Assembly: GCA_028275075.1 (NCBI GenBank)
Contig: JAQCNK010000076.1
Location: 1 to 12,456, forward strand
DNA: 12,456 nt
DNA from: Haloarcula sp.
GTDB lineage: Archaea > Halobacteriota > Halobacteria > Halobacteriales > Haloarculaceae
Direction of reading: 5' to 3'
The translations under genes and the position numbers were made by a program. Positions 5,774 through 12,456 of the stretch are shown piece after piece. Under the pieces are notes generated by a model. The model was given only the letters and a program-made list of their open reading frames with translations, ran no database searches and was not told the origin of the DNA. The stretch's first letter is position 1; each line of letters begins with the position of its first letter.

Positions 5774-8700
5774 TTACCCGGGCGCTGGCCACCCTGCCGA
5801 CGTCTCGACGCTGTTGCCGTCCTTATCACCGACGCCGCGCGGTTTGGGCGGTACCACCACTACGACGCCGGTGTCGGCGCGAAAGGAGATGCGGGTGTTG
5901 CTCCCCAACCGTTCTCCACTCCCATCCCCGTCGACATCGAGATGCAGGTCCCGGTCCTCGCGGACGTACCGCACCATCGCGCCGGGCGCACTCGGCGGAC
6001 CGTAACTCGCCGTCACGCTGAAACGGGGGTAGCTCCCTTTGACTGTGATTCCCCAGAGGTTGAGCGTTAGGTACCATGGGGTCAGCGGCGGTGCGATGGG
6101 TAAGCCGGACGGCAGTACCCGCGACCCAAGCCGTTTCTTCGCGAGGGATTCGACCTCCGTTCTAGCCCGGTCCGCGAGTGCGGATTGGACCCGATTACGC
6201 GCGCGGTCGCGGACGGTGTTGACCGTTCGATTCACGGGTCCTTTCGGGGGCCGCGCTCCAGCAGTTGACAACGTCCTCGACGCGGTTCGAAGGAGTCTGA
6301 GCCGGAGCCAATCCTGCTTGGGCGCAGAGAGCCCACACCGCTCACCGGCCACCTCGGCGACGCGGGTTGGGACAGAGTTGTTAGCGAGTGCTAGCCCGCG
6401 TGCTGCTGTTGTCTCCCACTGTTCCATCGCGTCGCTGACGATGCGTTCGCTCTCCTGCTTTCCGGCACCTGTCTCGACGCGGACCCGCTCGACAAGTGCG
6501 GCGACGACGACGCCGTTGGCACGGGCGACTTCGGTCCGCAACTGGCTGCGACGCTCCGCAAGTGTCGCGTTAGAGCCGGCCTCGGTATCGTTAGCTGCCG
6601 CCAGTGCCTTGGCTGCCGCCGCGAGTGTGACCCGATTCCTGTCACTGGTCCCGTCAGTCAACACCTCGGTCGCGGCGTTGCCGTACGGGACGTTGAACAC
6701 ATTGACATTCCGAGCCACGAGCGGGTGTTCGGATCCGTTGACAGCCGGGAAATCAGACTCGCTTACCGACGCCAGCGTCAGGTACTGTGGCTGTGTCTCG
6801 ACTGTCGTCTGAATCGTCCCTGCCGGACCGACCGGTGTCGGTCGCGACCGTGGTATGCGCGTCTCGCGGGCGGTCAGCGCCCGTCTGAACTCGGCCAGTG
6901 AGTTGAGAGGGAGCGACCCGAGTCGATCACTGATATCTGACTGTATATCGGAGTGGCTATCGGCGGCTCCACTTAGCTGATGGTCGAGGGCGTCGAGAAA
7001 CTCCACACGGGCCGCGACACGGGCTCTGTCGGCCGCGCTGTCGTATGTCTCCGGCGCGTTGACCAGTTCCGATCGGCGCTGTCTGATCTGCTTTCGAAGT
7101 CGCTGGGACGGATTCGTCCGGAACGTTCCTACATCGCCGCGGTCGGCCGTGATGGTGATATCTCGCACGCGTTCGCGGAGCCGTCGCAAATCACGGGCCA
7201 TCCAGATATGTATCGAATCCGGCCGCGACGCTGTGACCGATACCGGTTCTGCTTCAAACTCCAGCAGGGCCGCGTCTCTCGCGGCACTGTCACGGTCGCT
7301 ATCGAGGAGTGCGTGCTCGGCCCGAGAGCGAATGTCTGCCAAGTTCTCGCCCCCGAGTGGACTCCCAGTGGGATCGTGCGCCGTTTCGATCCCACGGACG
7401 GGTGCGGATGAGGCGCCCCGGTGGGTACCGACGAGGGCGAGACCCACGCGAACCCGCTCGGTGCGCTCGGCTCTGGTTATCGTACTCCGTCCGCCGTCCA
7501 CCCAGGTCACGCTGCGTCTGTGCGTTATCTCGACTGTCCGTCCGAACCGGCCAAGCACGTGCCAGCCGCTCGGAGCCGCCACGTCAGTATCGGCCGTACC
7601 AACGACGCGCGCGTTCGATGTGGTGGTGTCTCTGCCGGCGGTCCACCCAGGACCGGGCGGATCGGGACGGTCAGGGTGGCCGCCCTGGATACTCTCGCGC
7701 TCGGTCACCACCTTTGCGCTGACGGTGTAGGCCTCCCTGGCGGTGGCATTAAGATCGTCGGGTAATCCGACCTGTCGGTAGGCGGCGTCGGCTGTCCCGT
7801 TGACTCCGATATTGAGTGGATCATCGGGTCCCGCGGCGACCCCGCCGCCAGTTGTGGTGTTCTGACTCGACGGCCGGTAGTTAGTCTGGCTCAGTATGTC
7901 CTTCGCGATTTGGCTGGAACTGCTGGCGACAATATCGTTGATACCGACGACGGCTGTCGCCTCCGTCAGTGCCTGTCGTCCTTCGGGGTCGCTCCGGCCG
8001 AACACGGACCGTTGGACCCCCAGCAGGGCGCCGTTGGTCGCCAGACTCACGTGTCTGTTCGCGATGACGTTCTCGATAGGGGCGCCGCCGAACTGCGCGT
8101 AACCGCGCGCCCACGCAATGGGGTACAGTCGGGCGGTCATGCGCTGGCTCAGCCCCGGTTTTGTCAGCCCGTTCGTTACCCTCGTCTCGTACGTGTCCAC
8201 CTGGTCGTGGACGTGTAACACCGGCGTCGGGACGACGACGGTCCGGTTGACCGTCCGCCGGGCAACAACCCTGCCGTCACGTCGAGCGGTCATCGTGATG
8301 TTTTCGACGGTCACGCGAAGGGCTGTGTCGTTGTTGCCGGCGCGTTCAAGACGCACGCGCTCGATTGCTTGCTCGTACTCATCAGTCGAGTGTATCGCCG
8401 GAAGCGACGCCGTCGCGTCGACCCGCTCACTGCTGGCCGAGAGCCGCTGCAGGTTCTCACGGACCCGTACATAGACGCGCAGCCGCAAGCTATCGCGGAA
8501 CGACTGATCCTCACGTAGTGCGCGACCGACAGGCGTATCCGCCGGTTCGACCACGGGCGCTGTGGCGGCCCGCCGACTGGCTGCCCCCACGCCGTCACGA
8601 ACAGCCGTCGCGCTGGCGGCACTCACCTCCGTCAGCGCACGTTCGACCGCCGTGTCACTTGGCGCCGGCTCAGTGGACAAGCCCGGGGCGAGCGCGAGGC

Positions 8701-8782
8701 TAGCAACCAGCAGCAAAACGCCGACAACGGCGAAGGGCACTCGGCCGCGGCGGTCCTCGGCGAGCGATATGTGACGGCTCAT
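5774..8782 (-). CDS. Large membrane-anchored surface protein of the secretion cluster (DUF7286-like)
   Basis: About 1002 aa, the largest gene here. A charged N-terminus with RRGR is followed by one transmembrane segment (about residues 15-32, PFAVVGVLLLVASLALA). The rest looks extracellular: it is polar and carries about eleven N-x-S/T sequons, as haloarchaeal surface glycoproteins often do. The middle has several Arg/Ala-rich helical stretches. The C-terminal 110 residues contain beta-like strands (WYLTLNLWGITVKG), an acidic DVDGDGSGE loop at 949-957 that could bind calcium, and a glycine-rich tail. It resembles, from memory, the uncharacterised haloarchaeal DUF7286. The ATG at 8782 overlaps the preceding stop as ATGA and was preferred; an ATG nine bases upstream (8791) is possible. 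Its place at the end of the TadA/TadC-like cluster suggests an envelope or surface part of that machine; this is inference. Confidence 0.85.
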   Translation of the reverse strand: MSRHISLAEDRRGRVPFAVVGVLLLVASLALAPGLSTEPAPSDTAVERALTEVSAASATAVRDGVGAASRRAATAPVVEPADTPVGRALREDQSFRDSLRLRVYVRVRENLQRLSASSERVDATASLPAIHSTDEYEQAIERVRLERAGNNDTALRVTVENITMTARRDGRVVARRTVNRTVVVPTPVLHVHDQVDTYETRVTNGLTKPGLSQRMTARLYPIAWARGYAQFGGAPIENVIANRHVSLATNGALLGVQRSVFGRSDPEGRQALTEATAVVGINDIVASSSSQIAKDILSQTNYRPSSQNTTTGGGVAAGPDDPLNIGVNGTADAAYRQVGLPDDLNATAREAYTVSAKVVTERESIQGGHPDRPDPPGPGWTAGRDTTTSNARVVGTADTDVAAPSGWHVLGRFGRTVEITHRRSVTWVDGGRSTITRAERTERVRVGLALVGTHRGASSAPVRGIETAHDPTGSPLGGENLADIRSRAEHALLDSDRDSAARDAALLEFEAEPVSVTASRPDSIHIWMARDLRRLRERVRDITITADRGDVGTFRTNPSQRLRKQIRQRRSELVNAPETYDSAADRARVAARVEFLDALDHQLSGAADSHSDIQSDISDRLGSLPLNSLAEFRRALTARETRIPRSRPTPVGPAGTIQTTVETQPQYLTLASVSESDFPAVNGSEHPLVARNVNVFNVPYGNAATEVLTDGTSDRNRVTLAAAAKALAAANDTEAGSNATLAERRSQLRTEVARANGVVVAALVERVRVETGAGKQESERIVSDAMEQWETTAARGLALANNSVPTRVAEVAGERCGLSAPKQDWLRLRLLRTASRTLSTAGARPPKGPVNRTVNTVRDRARNRVQSALADRARTEVESLAKKRLGSRVLPSGLPIAPPLTPWYLTLNLWGITVKGSYPRFSVTASYGPPSAPGAMVRYVREDRDLHLDVDGDGSGERLGSNTRISFRADTGVVVVVPPKPRGVGDKDGNSVETSAGWPAPG

Positions 8783-9651
8783 GGTTCCCATGTCCTGACA
8801 GTGATGGAGACACTCCCGGTCCGAACGGCGTCTGCTGCGGCTTCCGGGGAGCGAAAACGGCTCCGCATATCGTGCTCGAAACGTGCGGTCAACGCCGTTG
8901 TCAGTCGCCGGTTTAGATCGGCTGCAGCCGTGGATTTGACTGACAGCTGATCGGCACGTGTGAGGGCTCCCATCCGACGGTAGCGACGGCTCATCAGCCG
9001 ATCGGCTGGGTAGTCACCATCGAGGGCGAGTTGGGCCTGTCTCGGGGGGAACAGTCCCTGGACGACAGCGCTGGCCACGACTGTCGCGACCGCTTTGTAG
9101 CCGCCCTGTGACGCGGCCAACTTCGCTCGCTTGTTGACCGACGGCGCGGGACTTGGCACTGTCGTGGTCGCCGCGTCCACGTCGGCCGACGGCGGCGGGC
9201 GGTCGCCAACCTCCAGTGTGGCGGTGAGCGGTGCGTCGCGATATGCGTCCCACTGTACCCGCACTGCGGTTCGGAGCCCTCGTTCACGGAGGCGAGTTCG
9301 CGTAATCGTTGTGACCGACCGCTCAAATTTAGCCCCAGCCCGTGAGAGTCGGTATCCCTTCCAGCCGACGCGACTCATCGCCGCTTCGGCGAGGAGCTCG
9401 GCGAGCGTGCCGTGGGCGGTCCGCTGGTGTGTCGCTGTCGCGTTGGATATCCACCGTGGCGTGTCGACGGGAACTCGCAGGGCGTACTCGACACTCGCTG
9501 TGCTCGTCGCGAGCAGTTCCGTTCGCTCGGCGGCGGGGTTTTCAGTGCGTGGTTGCTCGACTGTGGCACCGTTAACGACGACTGTGATGGCGGCACCGAC
9601 CAGCAGGAGGAAGACAGTCACATCAGCCACAGTGCTGGTCGCACGGCTCAT
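8779..9651 (-). CDS. Bitopic membrane protein of the secretion cluster (DUF7284-like)
   Basis: A 290-aa protein with a hydrophobic segment at about residues 8-26 (VADVTVFLLLVGAAITVVV) and no other strong membrane stretch. The remainder, probably outside the cell, has an acidic Thr-rich part, then helical Arg/Ala-rich parts with SRVGWKGYRLSRAG and RRYRRMGALTRADQ, and ends in the strand-like VSITVRTWEP. I recognise no catalytic motif. From memory it resembles a DUF728x family found beside TadA/TadC genes. The ATG at 9651 overlaps the stop of the 129-aa gene as ATGA. A longer in-frame start at 9765 would lie inside that gene and put a poor leader before the membrane segment. It is coupled in turn to the large downstream gene by another ATGA. 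The role is probably structural, by context only. Confidence 0.82.
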   Translation of the reverse strand: MSRATSTVADVTVFLLLVGAAITVVVNGATVEQPRTENPAAERTELLATSTASVEYALRVPVDTPRWISNATATHQRTAHGTLAELLAEAAMSRVGWKGYRLSRAGAKFERSVTTITRTRLRERGLRTAVRVQWDAYRDAPLTATLEVGDRPPPSADVDAATTTVPSPAPSVNKRAKLAASQGGYKAVATVVASAVVQGLFPPRQAQLALDGDYPADRLMSRRYRRMGALTRADQLSVKSTAAADLNRRLTTALTARFEHDMRSRFRSPEAAADAVRTGSVSITVRTWEP

Positions 9652-10037
9652 CGCCAAACCGCCACTGTGAGTCGCCCCCGTCGGACTGTTGCAGGTCCCA
9701 GCGCGACGCTGACAGTTCGGACATCGGTTTGGGCGCCCGCCGACGGTGTCGGCCCGGCAGACCACGTCCGCTCGGCTCGCAGCGTGATGTTGCCGTCGTA
9801 CCCTGAGGGAACGGCTGCCAGTGCGCCGGAGACCCGCGCAGGATCGACCACCCCGCCGCTGGTCAGCCGTCGCTCGACGGCATCGGCAGTGGGGCTTGCG
9901 ATGTCCCGGCCGCCGGTGGCGTTGGCGAGCGTGTCGTCGAGAACCCCGGCGTAGAGGGCGAGCCCCGCGCTGACGGCAAAGACTGCGACGAGCGCTGCCA
10001 GTGGCTCGGTCGCGGCCCTAGCCGACGAGCGTGACAT
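9648..10037 (-). CDS. Small pilin-like membrane protein of the secretion cluster (DUF7285-like)
   Basis: A 129-aa protein. Its N-terminus, RAATEPLAALVAVFAVSAG (residues 7-25), resembles archaeal class III (prepilin) signal peptides: a short basic leader, a small residue after Arg, a glutamate at the start of the hydrophobic stretch, then a helix-like hydrophobic segment to about residue 31. A prepilin peptidase could cut after R7-A8, which is inference. The rest is a small domain ending in strands (VRTVSVALGPATVRRGRLTV). From memory it resembles DUF7285. The start overlaps the preceding gene by 20 bases and is preceded by a strong Shine-Dalgarno (GGAGG), rare in this window. It is coupled to the next gene by ATGA. 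A minor pilin or pseudopilin role is plausible from sequence and context, not shown. Confidence 0.82.
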   Translation of the reverse strand: MSRSSARAATEPLAALVAVFAVSAGLALYAGVLDDTLANATGGRDIASPTADAVERRLTSGGVVDPARVSGALAAVPSGYDGNITLRAERTWSAGPTPSAGAQTDVRTVSVALGPATVRRGRLTVAVWR

Positions 10038-10479
10038 CGACTCCTCCCCAGGCGACGTGTCTGGCAGTCAGTCTATCCGGCGCCGGTCGCCACGCTTTGT
10101 GGTCGGTCCGTCTGCGTTCGGTCGCCCGCTCGAACGCATCGGGTGAATTAAAAACTGCTGCCGGTCGACCGCTCTCAAGCACGTCGGTCAGCCGTCCGGT
10201 CAGTGCAGGGGTGACCGGCTGCAACAGCGTCTCGTGGACGGTGCCAGCTGAGGTGCGAAGACCAAGCTGTCGCTCCGTCAGCGACCATTCGGTGGCGTGC
10301 AGTTGTCTGGTGGCAACTGATCCCGGTGGACTGGTCGCCACCTCGTCTATCATCGTCGCCGCGGCAGCGCCATCAGGTGGTGCCGACGCGGGAAACTGCG
10401 TGACAACGCCGAGAACAGCGACGCTCACCGCCCCGACGGCCACCCAGACGGCTACCGTGTCGACGTTGGTGCCGAACAT
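10018..10479 (-). CDS. Bitopic membrane protein of the secretion cluster (DUF7283-like)
   Basis: A 153-aa protein with a single N-terminal hydrophobic segment (about residues 8-28, TVAVWVAVGAVSVAVLGVV) followed by a soluble, probably extracellular domain. PPDGAAAATMIDEVATSPPG after the membrane segment and TEWSLTERQLGLRTSAG are the most distinctive stretches. I see no enzyme motif. From memory it resembles the haloarchaeal DUF7283. The ATG at 10479 is preferred over the longer in-frame start at 10527, because the latter overlaps the TadC-like gene while a TTTATAT box lies 28 nt before 10479. The gene may therefore have its own leaderless promoter inside the cluster. It overlaps the following 129-aa gene by 20 bases. 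The function is unknown; context suggests a part of the pilus or secretion machine. Confidence 0.8.
   Translation of the reverse strand: MFGTNVDTVAVWVAVGAVSVAVLGVVTQFPASAPPDGAAAATMIDEVATSPPGSVATRQLHATEWSLTERQLGLRTSAGTVHETLLQPVTPALTGRLTDVLESGRPAAVFNSPDAFERATERRRTDHKAWRPAPDRLTARHVAWGGVDVTLVG
10041..10047 (-). promoter_or_regulatory. Strong Shine-Dalgarno before the 129-aa pilin-like gene
   Basis: GGAGGAG on the minus strand lies a few bases before the ATG at 10037, inside the end of the upstream gene. It is the clearest Shine-Dalgarno in the window and fits internal initiation on a polycistronic message. Confidence 0.65.
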
Positions 10480-10503
10480 GAGACGGACTGGCCCCGGCTT
10501 CGG

Positions 10504-10510
10504 ATATAAA
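10504..10510 (-). promoter_or_regulatory. TATA box inside the secretion cluster
   Basis: TTTATAT on the minus strand is centred 28 nt before the ATG at 10479, in the 34-nt gap after the TadC-like gene. It is the best TATA match in the window. It suggests that the four small-to-large membrane proteins can be transcribed apart from the ATPase and TadC-like genes. Confidence 0.65.
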
Positions 10511-10513
10511 CTC

Positions 10514-12220
10514 TCACACGAGGGCACCAGTCGCTACCACCGTGACGCAGTACACCGTCGCCGCGGAACACAATGCCAGTCCGACGCGATAGCCTACAAC
10601 TGCACGGTCGAGCCCGCGGTGCAGGCCGGTCGACAACGTCGTTAGCACGACTGCGAGCACGAGACAGTACCAGCCGACGACCAAGCCCAGCGACGGCGTC
10701 GACACTGACTCGATAGGTCCGCCGCTCCCCATTGTCGCCGACATCGCGACGGTAGCTCCGCCAACGAGTGGCCCGAACACGGCGGCGGTGTTCGACAGCG
10801 TCCCGGTGACCTGCGAGAGTTGGCGACGGGTCTCCCGCTCGACCGCCTCAAGCTCCTCTATGTGGTCACCCATCCGCGCGATGGTCTCGCCGGCCGGTGG
10901 GCCGATGTCGGCGGCCGCGCCAAGCAGGGCGGCGACCCGTCGGAGGCGCGGGCTCGGGAGGGTCGAGAGTGTGCCGTATTCCCCACAGAAGGCCGCCTCG
11001 ATGTCGACACCCAGTGTCCGCTGCCGTTCGACAGTCTCCGCCAGTACGGACGCGAAGGGTTCGGGGGCGGCATCGACCGCCTCGTCGAAGGCGGCCTCGA
11101 CGGATTCGCCCCGCTCAACCCGGCGGCCGATGGCCGAGAGCGCGGTCGGTAGCCCGTCCTCTACGGCACTGACGTGGGCACGCACGGCCGTAACTGGCCG
11201 GTAGTAGACCACGAGCGCCGAGCCAGCCCCCAGCCCCAGCGCTGCTATTGGCGGAGCCCACGCCGGGAGAACGAACTGTCCGCCCAACCAGGCGCAGACA
11301 GCGACTGCCGCACCGGTTCCAAACGCCGCCGTCGCCCCGGTCGAAACGTCGGGGTGACTCCGCGGGACAGGCGCTGGCGGGAACGCGACCGGTCGGCCCG
11401 CCAGCAGCCACGCGCTCGCGACGACCAGCCCGCCGGGGAGCACGATACCGTAGGTAACGACGAGCAACGGCAGCGAGACCGGCACACCGGCCGCACCGAC
11501 CGCGGGGAGCAGTGAAACCAGTGCGAGCGGGAGCAGGACGCCGAACGCGTACAGTGCCGTCGCAGGGGCTCGAAGGTCGGCGGCGAAGGCGGCCATCTCG
11601 TCATGCGTTCCGTTGAGTATCCCGCGACGGGCGGCCGCAAGCAGTTCGGCCCGCTCCTCGCGGGTCACGACCGCCGCCCGCCTGATGCGGGTGAGCGCCT
11701 CAGACAGCGCCGGGAACTCGTCGCCCCACTCCCGACCGAATGCGTTCAGCCCGCTACGGGGCGTCTGATCTGCTCGTCGTCGATGTATATCGAGGCTTTC
11801 GGCCAACAGCCCGTCACCCGCGTCCGCTGTGAAGGCCGCCGCTCGCTCGGCGCTGGGCCATAACGTCATGCCCAGTACCAATGTTGCCACGAGCGACGGG
11901 GCGGCGCCCAGCGCGCGGATGCGTCTGGCCTGAGCCGCCAAGACAACGCCGTATCGCCCGGTCAGTGCGATCCCGACGGCCCCCACTGCACAACTGGCGC
12001 CGACGACGAGGGCCACGGTCCCCGAACCGATGGCGAGAGCGCCGATACCGAGGAGCCAGACAGCGACGGCGACCGCATAGGTGCCCACGAGCACCACTTC
12101 GGGGGCCGCCGACAGACCCAGCAGGCGGCAGGCCCGTCCGTATCCGTCTGGAACCGTGACAAGCCCGCCGAGCAGTTCGGCGGTGTTGGCGTTTCCGTCC
12201 GACTCGGCCGCCTGCGTCAT
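10514..12220 (-). CDS. Type II secretion/pilus platform protein, TadC/GspF-like
   Basis: A 568-aa polytopic inner-membrane protein with two repeats of the T2SSF fold. Module 1: membrane segments about 41-88, soluble helical part about 100-215 (APSLVATLVLGMTLWPSAER at 107-126), membrane segments about 218-275. Module 2: membrane segments about 295-340, soluble part about 345-480 (VSAVEDGLPTALSAIGRRVE at 350-369 followed by GESVEAAFDEAVD), and three hydrophobic segments to the end (about 481-498, 511-533, 544-565). Two modules in one chain is the usual form of the archaeal platform protein (ArlJ, PilC and TadB/TadC relatives). Such proteins pair with a TadA/GspE-type ATPase to push pilin subunits out of the membrane. 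The ATG overlaps the ATPase stop as ATGA. The protein most likely serves a pilus- or secretion-type machine; the exact subfamily cannot be settled here. Confidence 0.9.
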   Translation of the reverse strand: MTQAAESDGNANTAELLGGLVTVPDGYGRACRLLGLSAAPEVVLVGTYAVAVAVWLLGIGALAIGSGTVALVVGASCAVGAVGIALTGRYGVVLAAQARRIRALGAAPSLVATLVLGMTLWPSAERAAAFTADAGDGLLAESLDIHRRRADQTPRSGLNAFGREWGDEFPALSEALTRIRRAAVVTREERAELLAAARRGILNGTHDEMAAFAADLRAPATALYAFGVLLPLALVSLLPAVGAAGVPVSLPLLVVTYGIVLPGGLVVASAWLLAGRPVAFPPAPVPRSHPDVSTGATAAFGTGAAVAVCAWLGGQFVLPAWAPPIAALGLGAGSALVVYYRPVTAVRAHVSAVEDGLPTALSAIGRRVERGESVEAAFDEAVDAAPEPFASVLAETVERQRTLGVDIEAAFCGEYGTLSTLPSPRLRRVAALLGAAADIGPPAGETIARMGDHIEELEAVERETRRQLSQVTGTLSNTAAVFGPLVGGATVAMSATMGSGGPIESVSTPSLGLVVGWYCLVLAVVLTTLSTGLHRGLDRAVVGYRVGLALCSAATVYCVTVVATGALV

Positions 12221-12456
12221 GGGTCTTCGCTACCGGTCACGGAATCCCTCGCCTTGAGTGTCTCCGTCCGGTCGCGGATGGTCTCACGGACGCTAGCGTA
12301 GGACTCGCCGGCGTGTGACATCGCTTCGACGAGTTGACTGGCTCCTCTACCGATGCGACCGGTGTCCGTCGCTGTGGGACCGTCACGCACGAACAGCGAC
12401 TCGAAGCCGACACCGTCCCCGCACTCGCGAACCTCCTCGACAGCGGCGATGCCACG
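12217..12456 (-). CDS. TadA/GspE-like secretion ATPase, C-terminal part
   Basis: Only the last 79 residues are inside the window; the gene continues past the right edge, and its reading frame is open from 12456 to the TGA at 12217. The residues read RGIAAVEEV, then FESLFVRDGPTATDTG, then GASQLVEAMSHAGESY, then ETIRDRTETLKAR. This order (RxxxxxxEV, an LF...D strand, then two amphipathic helices ending in an 'R...L' helix) is that of the C-terminal end of archaeal type II/IV secretion ATPases. The Walker A and B motifs would lie outside the window, so catalysis cannot be checked. The four-base ATGA overlap with the TadC-like gene strongly supports the call, since these two are nearly always adjacent. 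The identification rests on weak sequence likeness plus context. Confidence 0.7.
   Translation of the reverse strand, partial: RGIAAVEEVRECGDGVGFESLFVRDGPTATDTGRIGRGASQLVEAMSHAGESYASVRETIRDRTETLKARDSVTGSEDP

Noticed and set aside
5912..5938. True EF-hand calcium site (DVDGDGSGE) in the large protein
   Set aside because: The acidic loop resembles one, but the flanking helices are not evident and acidic runs are common in haloarchaeal proteins, so it is noted only as possible binding.
6039..6812. 257-aa plus-strand open frame
   Set aside because: It lies wholly antisense to the large membrane-protein gene; its Ser/Arg/Ala-rich translation is typical of shadow frames in high-GC DNA, and no promoter is seen.
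9652..9765. 38-residue extension of the 290-aa membrane protein
   Set aside because: It overlaps the preceding gene, would bury the membrane segment behind a Cys/Arg-rich leader, and loses the ATGA coupling.
12237..12455. 72-aa minus-strand frame at the right edge
   Set aside because: It is out of frame with the ATPase tail, which is open to the window end and makes a coherent family-like C-terminus.

Overview
The window reads as chromosomal DNA of a halophilic archaeon (class Halobacteria). The evidence is high GC, very acidic proteins rich in D and E, start codons without a Shine-Dalgarno sequence but with a TATA-like box about 26-28 nt upstream (leaderless transcripts), and several proteins that I recall only from haloarchaea (an HVO_0758-type zinc finger, a DUF5791-like protein, and TadA/TadC neighbours of the DUF728x type). 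I cannot name genus or species. All genes but one lie on the minus strand. No tRNA, rRNA, CRISPR array or transposase gene is seen, and no gap between genes exceeds 300 bases.

Left part (1-4226): a minus-strand unit runs from an uncharacterised 159-aa protein (1544-1065) to a CoA-type NUDIX hydrolase (1039-419) and an FAD-dependent oxidoreductase cut by the window edge (374-1). Divergent to it is a 56-aa two-CxxC zinc-finger protein (1660-1830, the only plus-strand gene). Then come two separately promoted minus-strand genes: an aldo/keto reductase (2984-1899) and a membrane-anchored DHH/DHHA1 phosphoesterase (4226-3027).

Middle (4227-5773): an approximately 80-bp nested inverted repeat (fold-back element) sits between the DHH gene promoter and the stop codon of an atypical NAD(P)-binding SDR/epimerase-like gene (5234-4347). 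That gene is translationally coupled to an upstream DUF5791-like gene (5659-5231). Part of the fold-back element has a diverged copy at 1572-1596.

Right part (5774-12456): a compact minus-strand cluster carries the C-terminus of a probable TadA/GspE-like secretion ATPase, a two-module TadC/GspF-like membrane protein, and then four proteins of quite different size (153, 129, 290 and about 1002 aa). Each of the four has one hydrophobic segment at its N-terminus followed by a probably extracellular domain. Overlapping start/stop codons tie most of these genes together. An internal TATA box after the TadC-like gene and a strong Shine-Dalgarno before the 129-aa gene suggest extra regulation. My inference is a type IV pilus/Tad-like surface assembly or secretion machine whose four accessory proteins act as pilin-like or envelope components. 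This is the most interesting system in the window.
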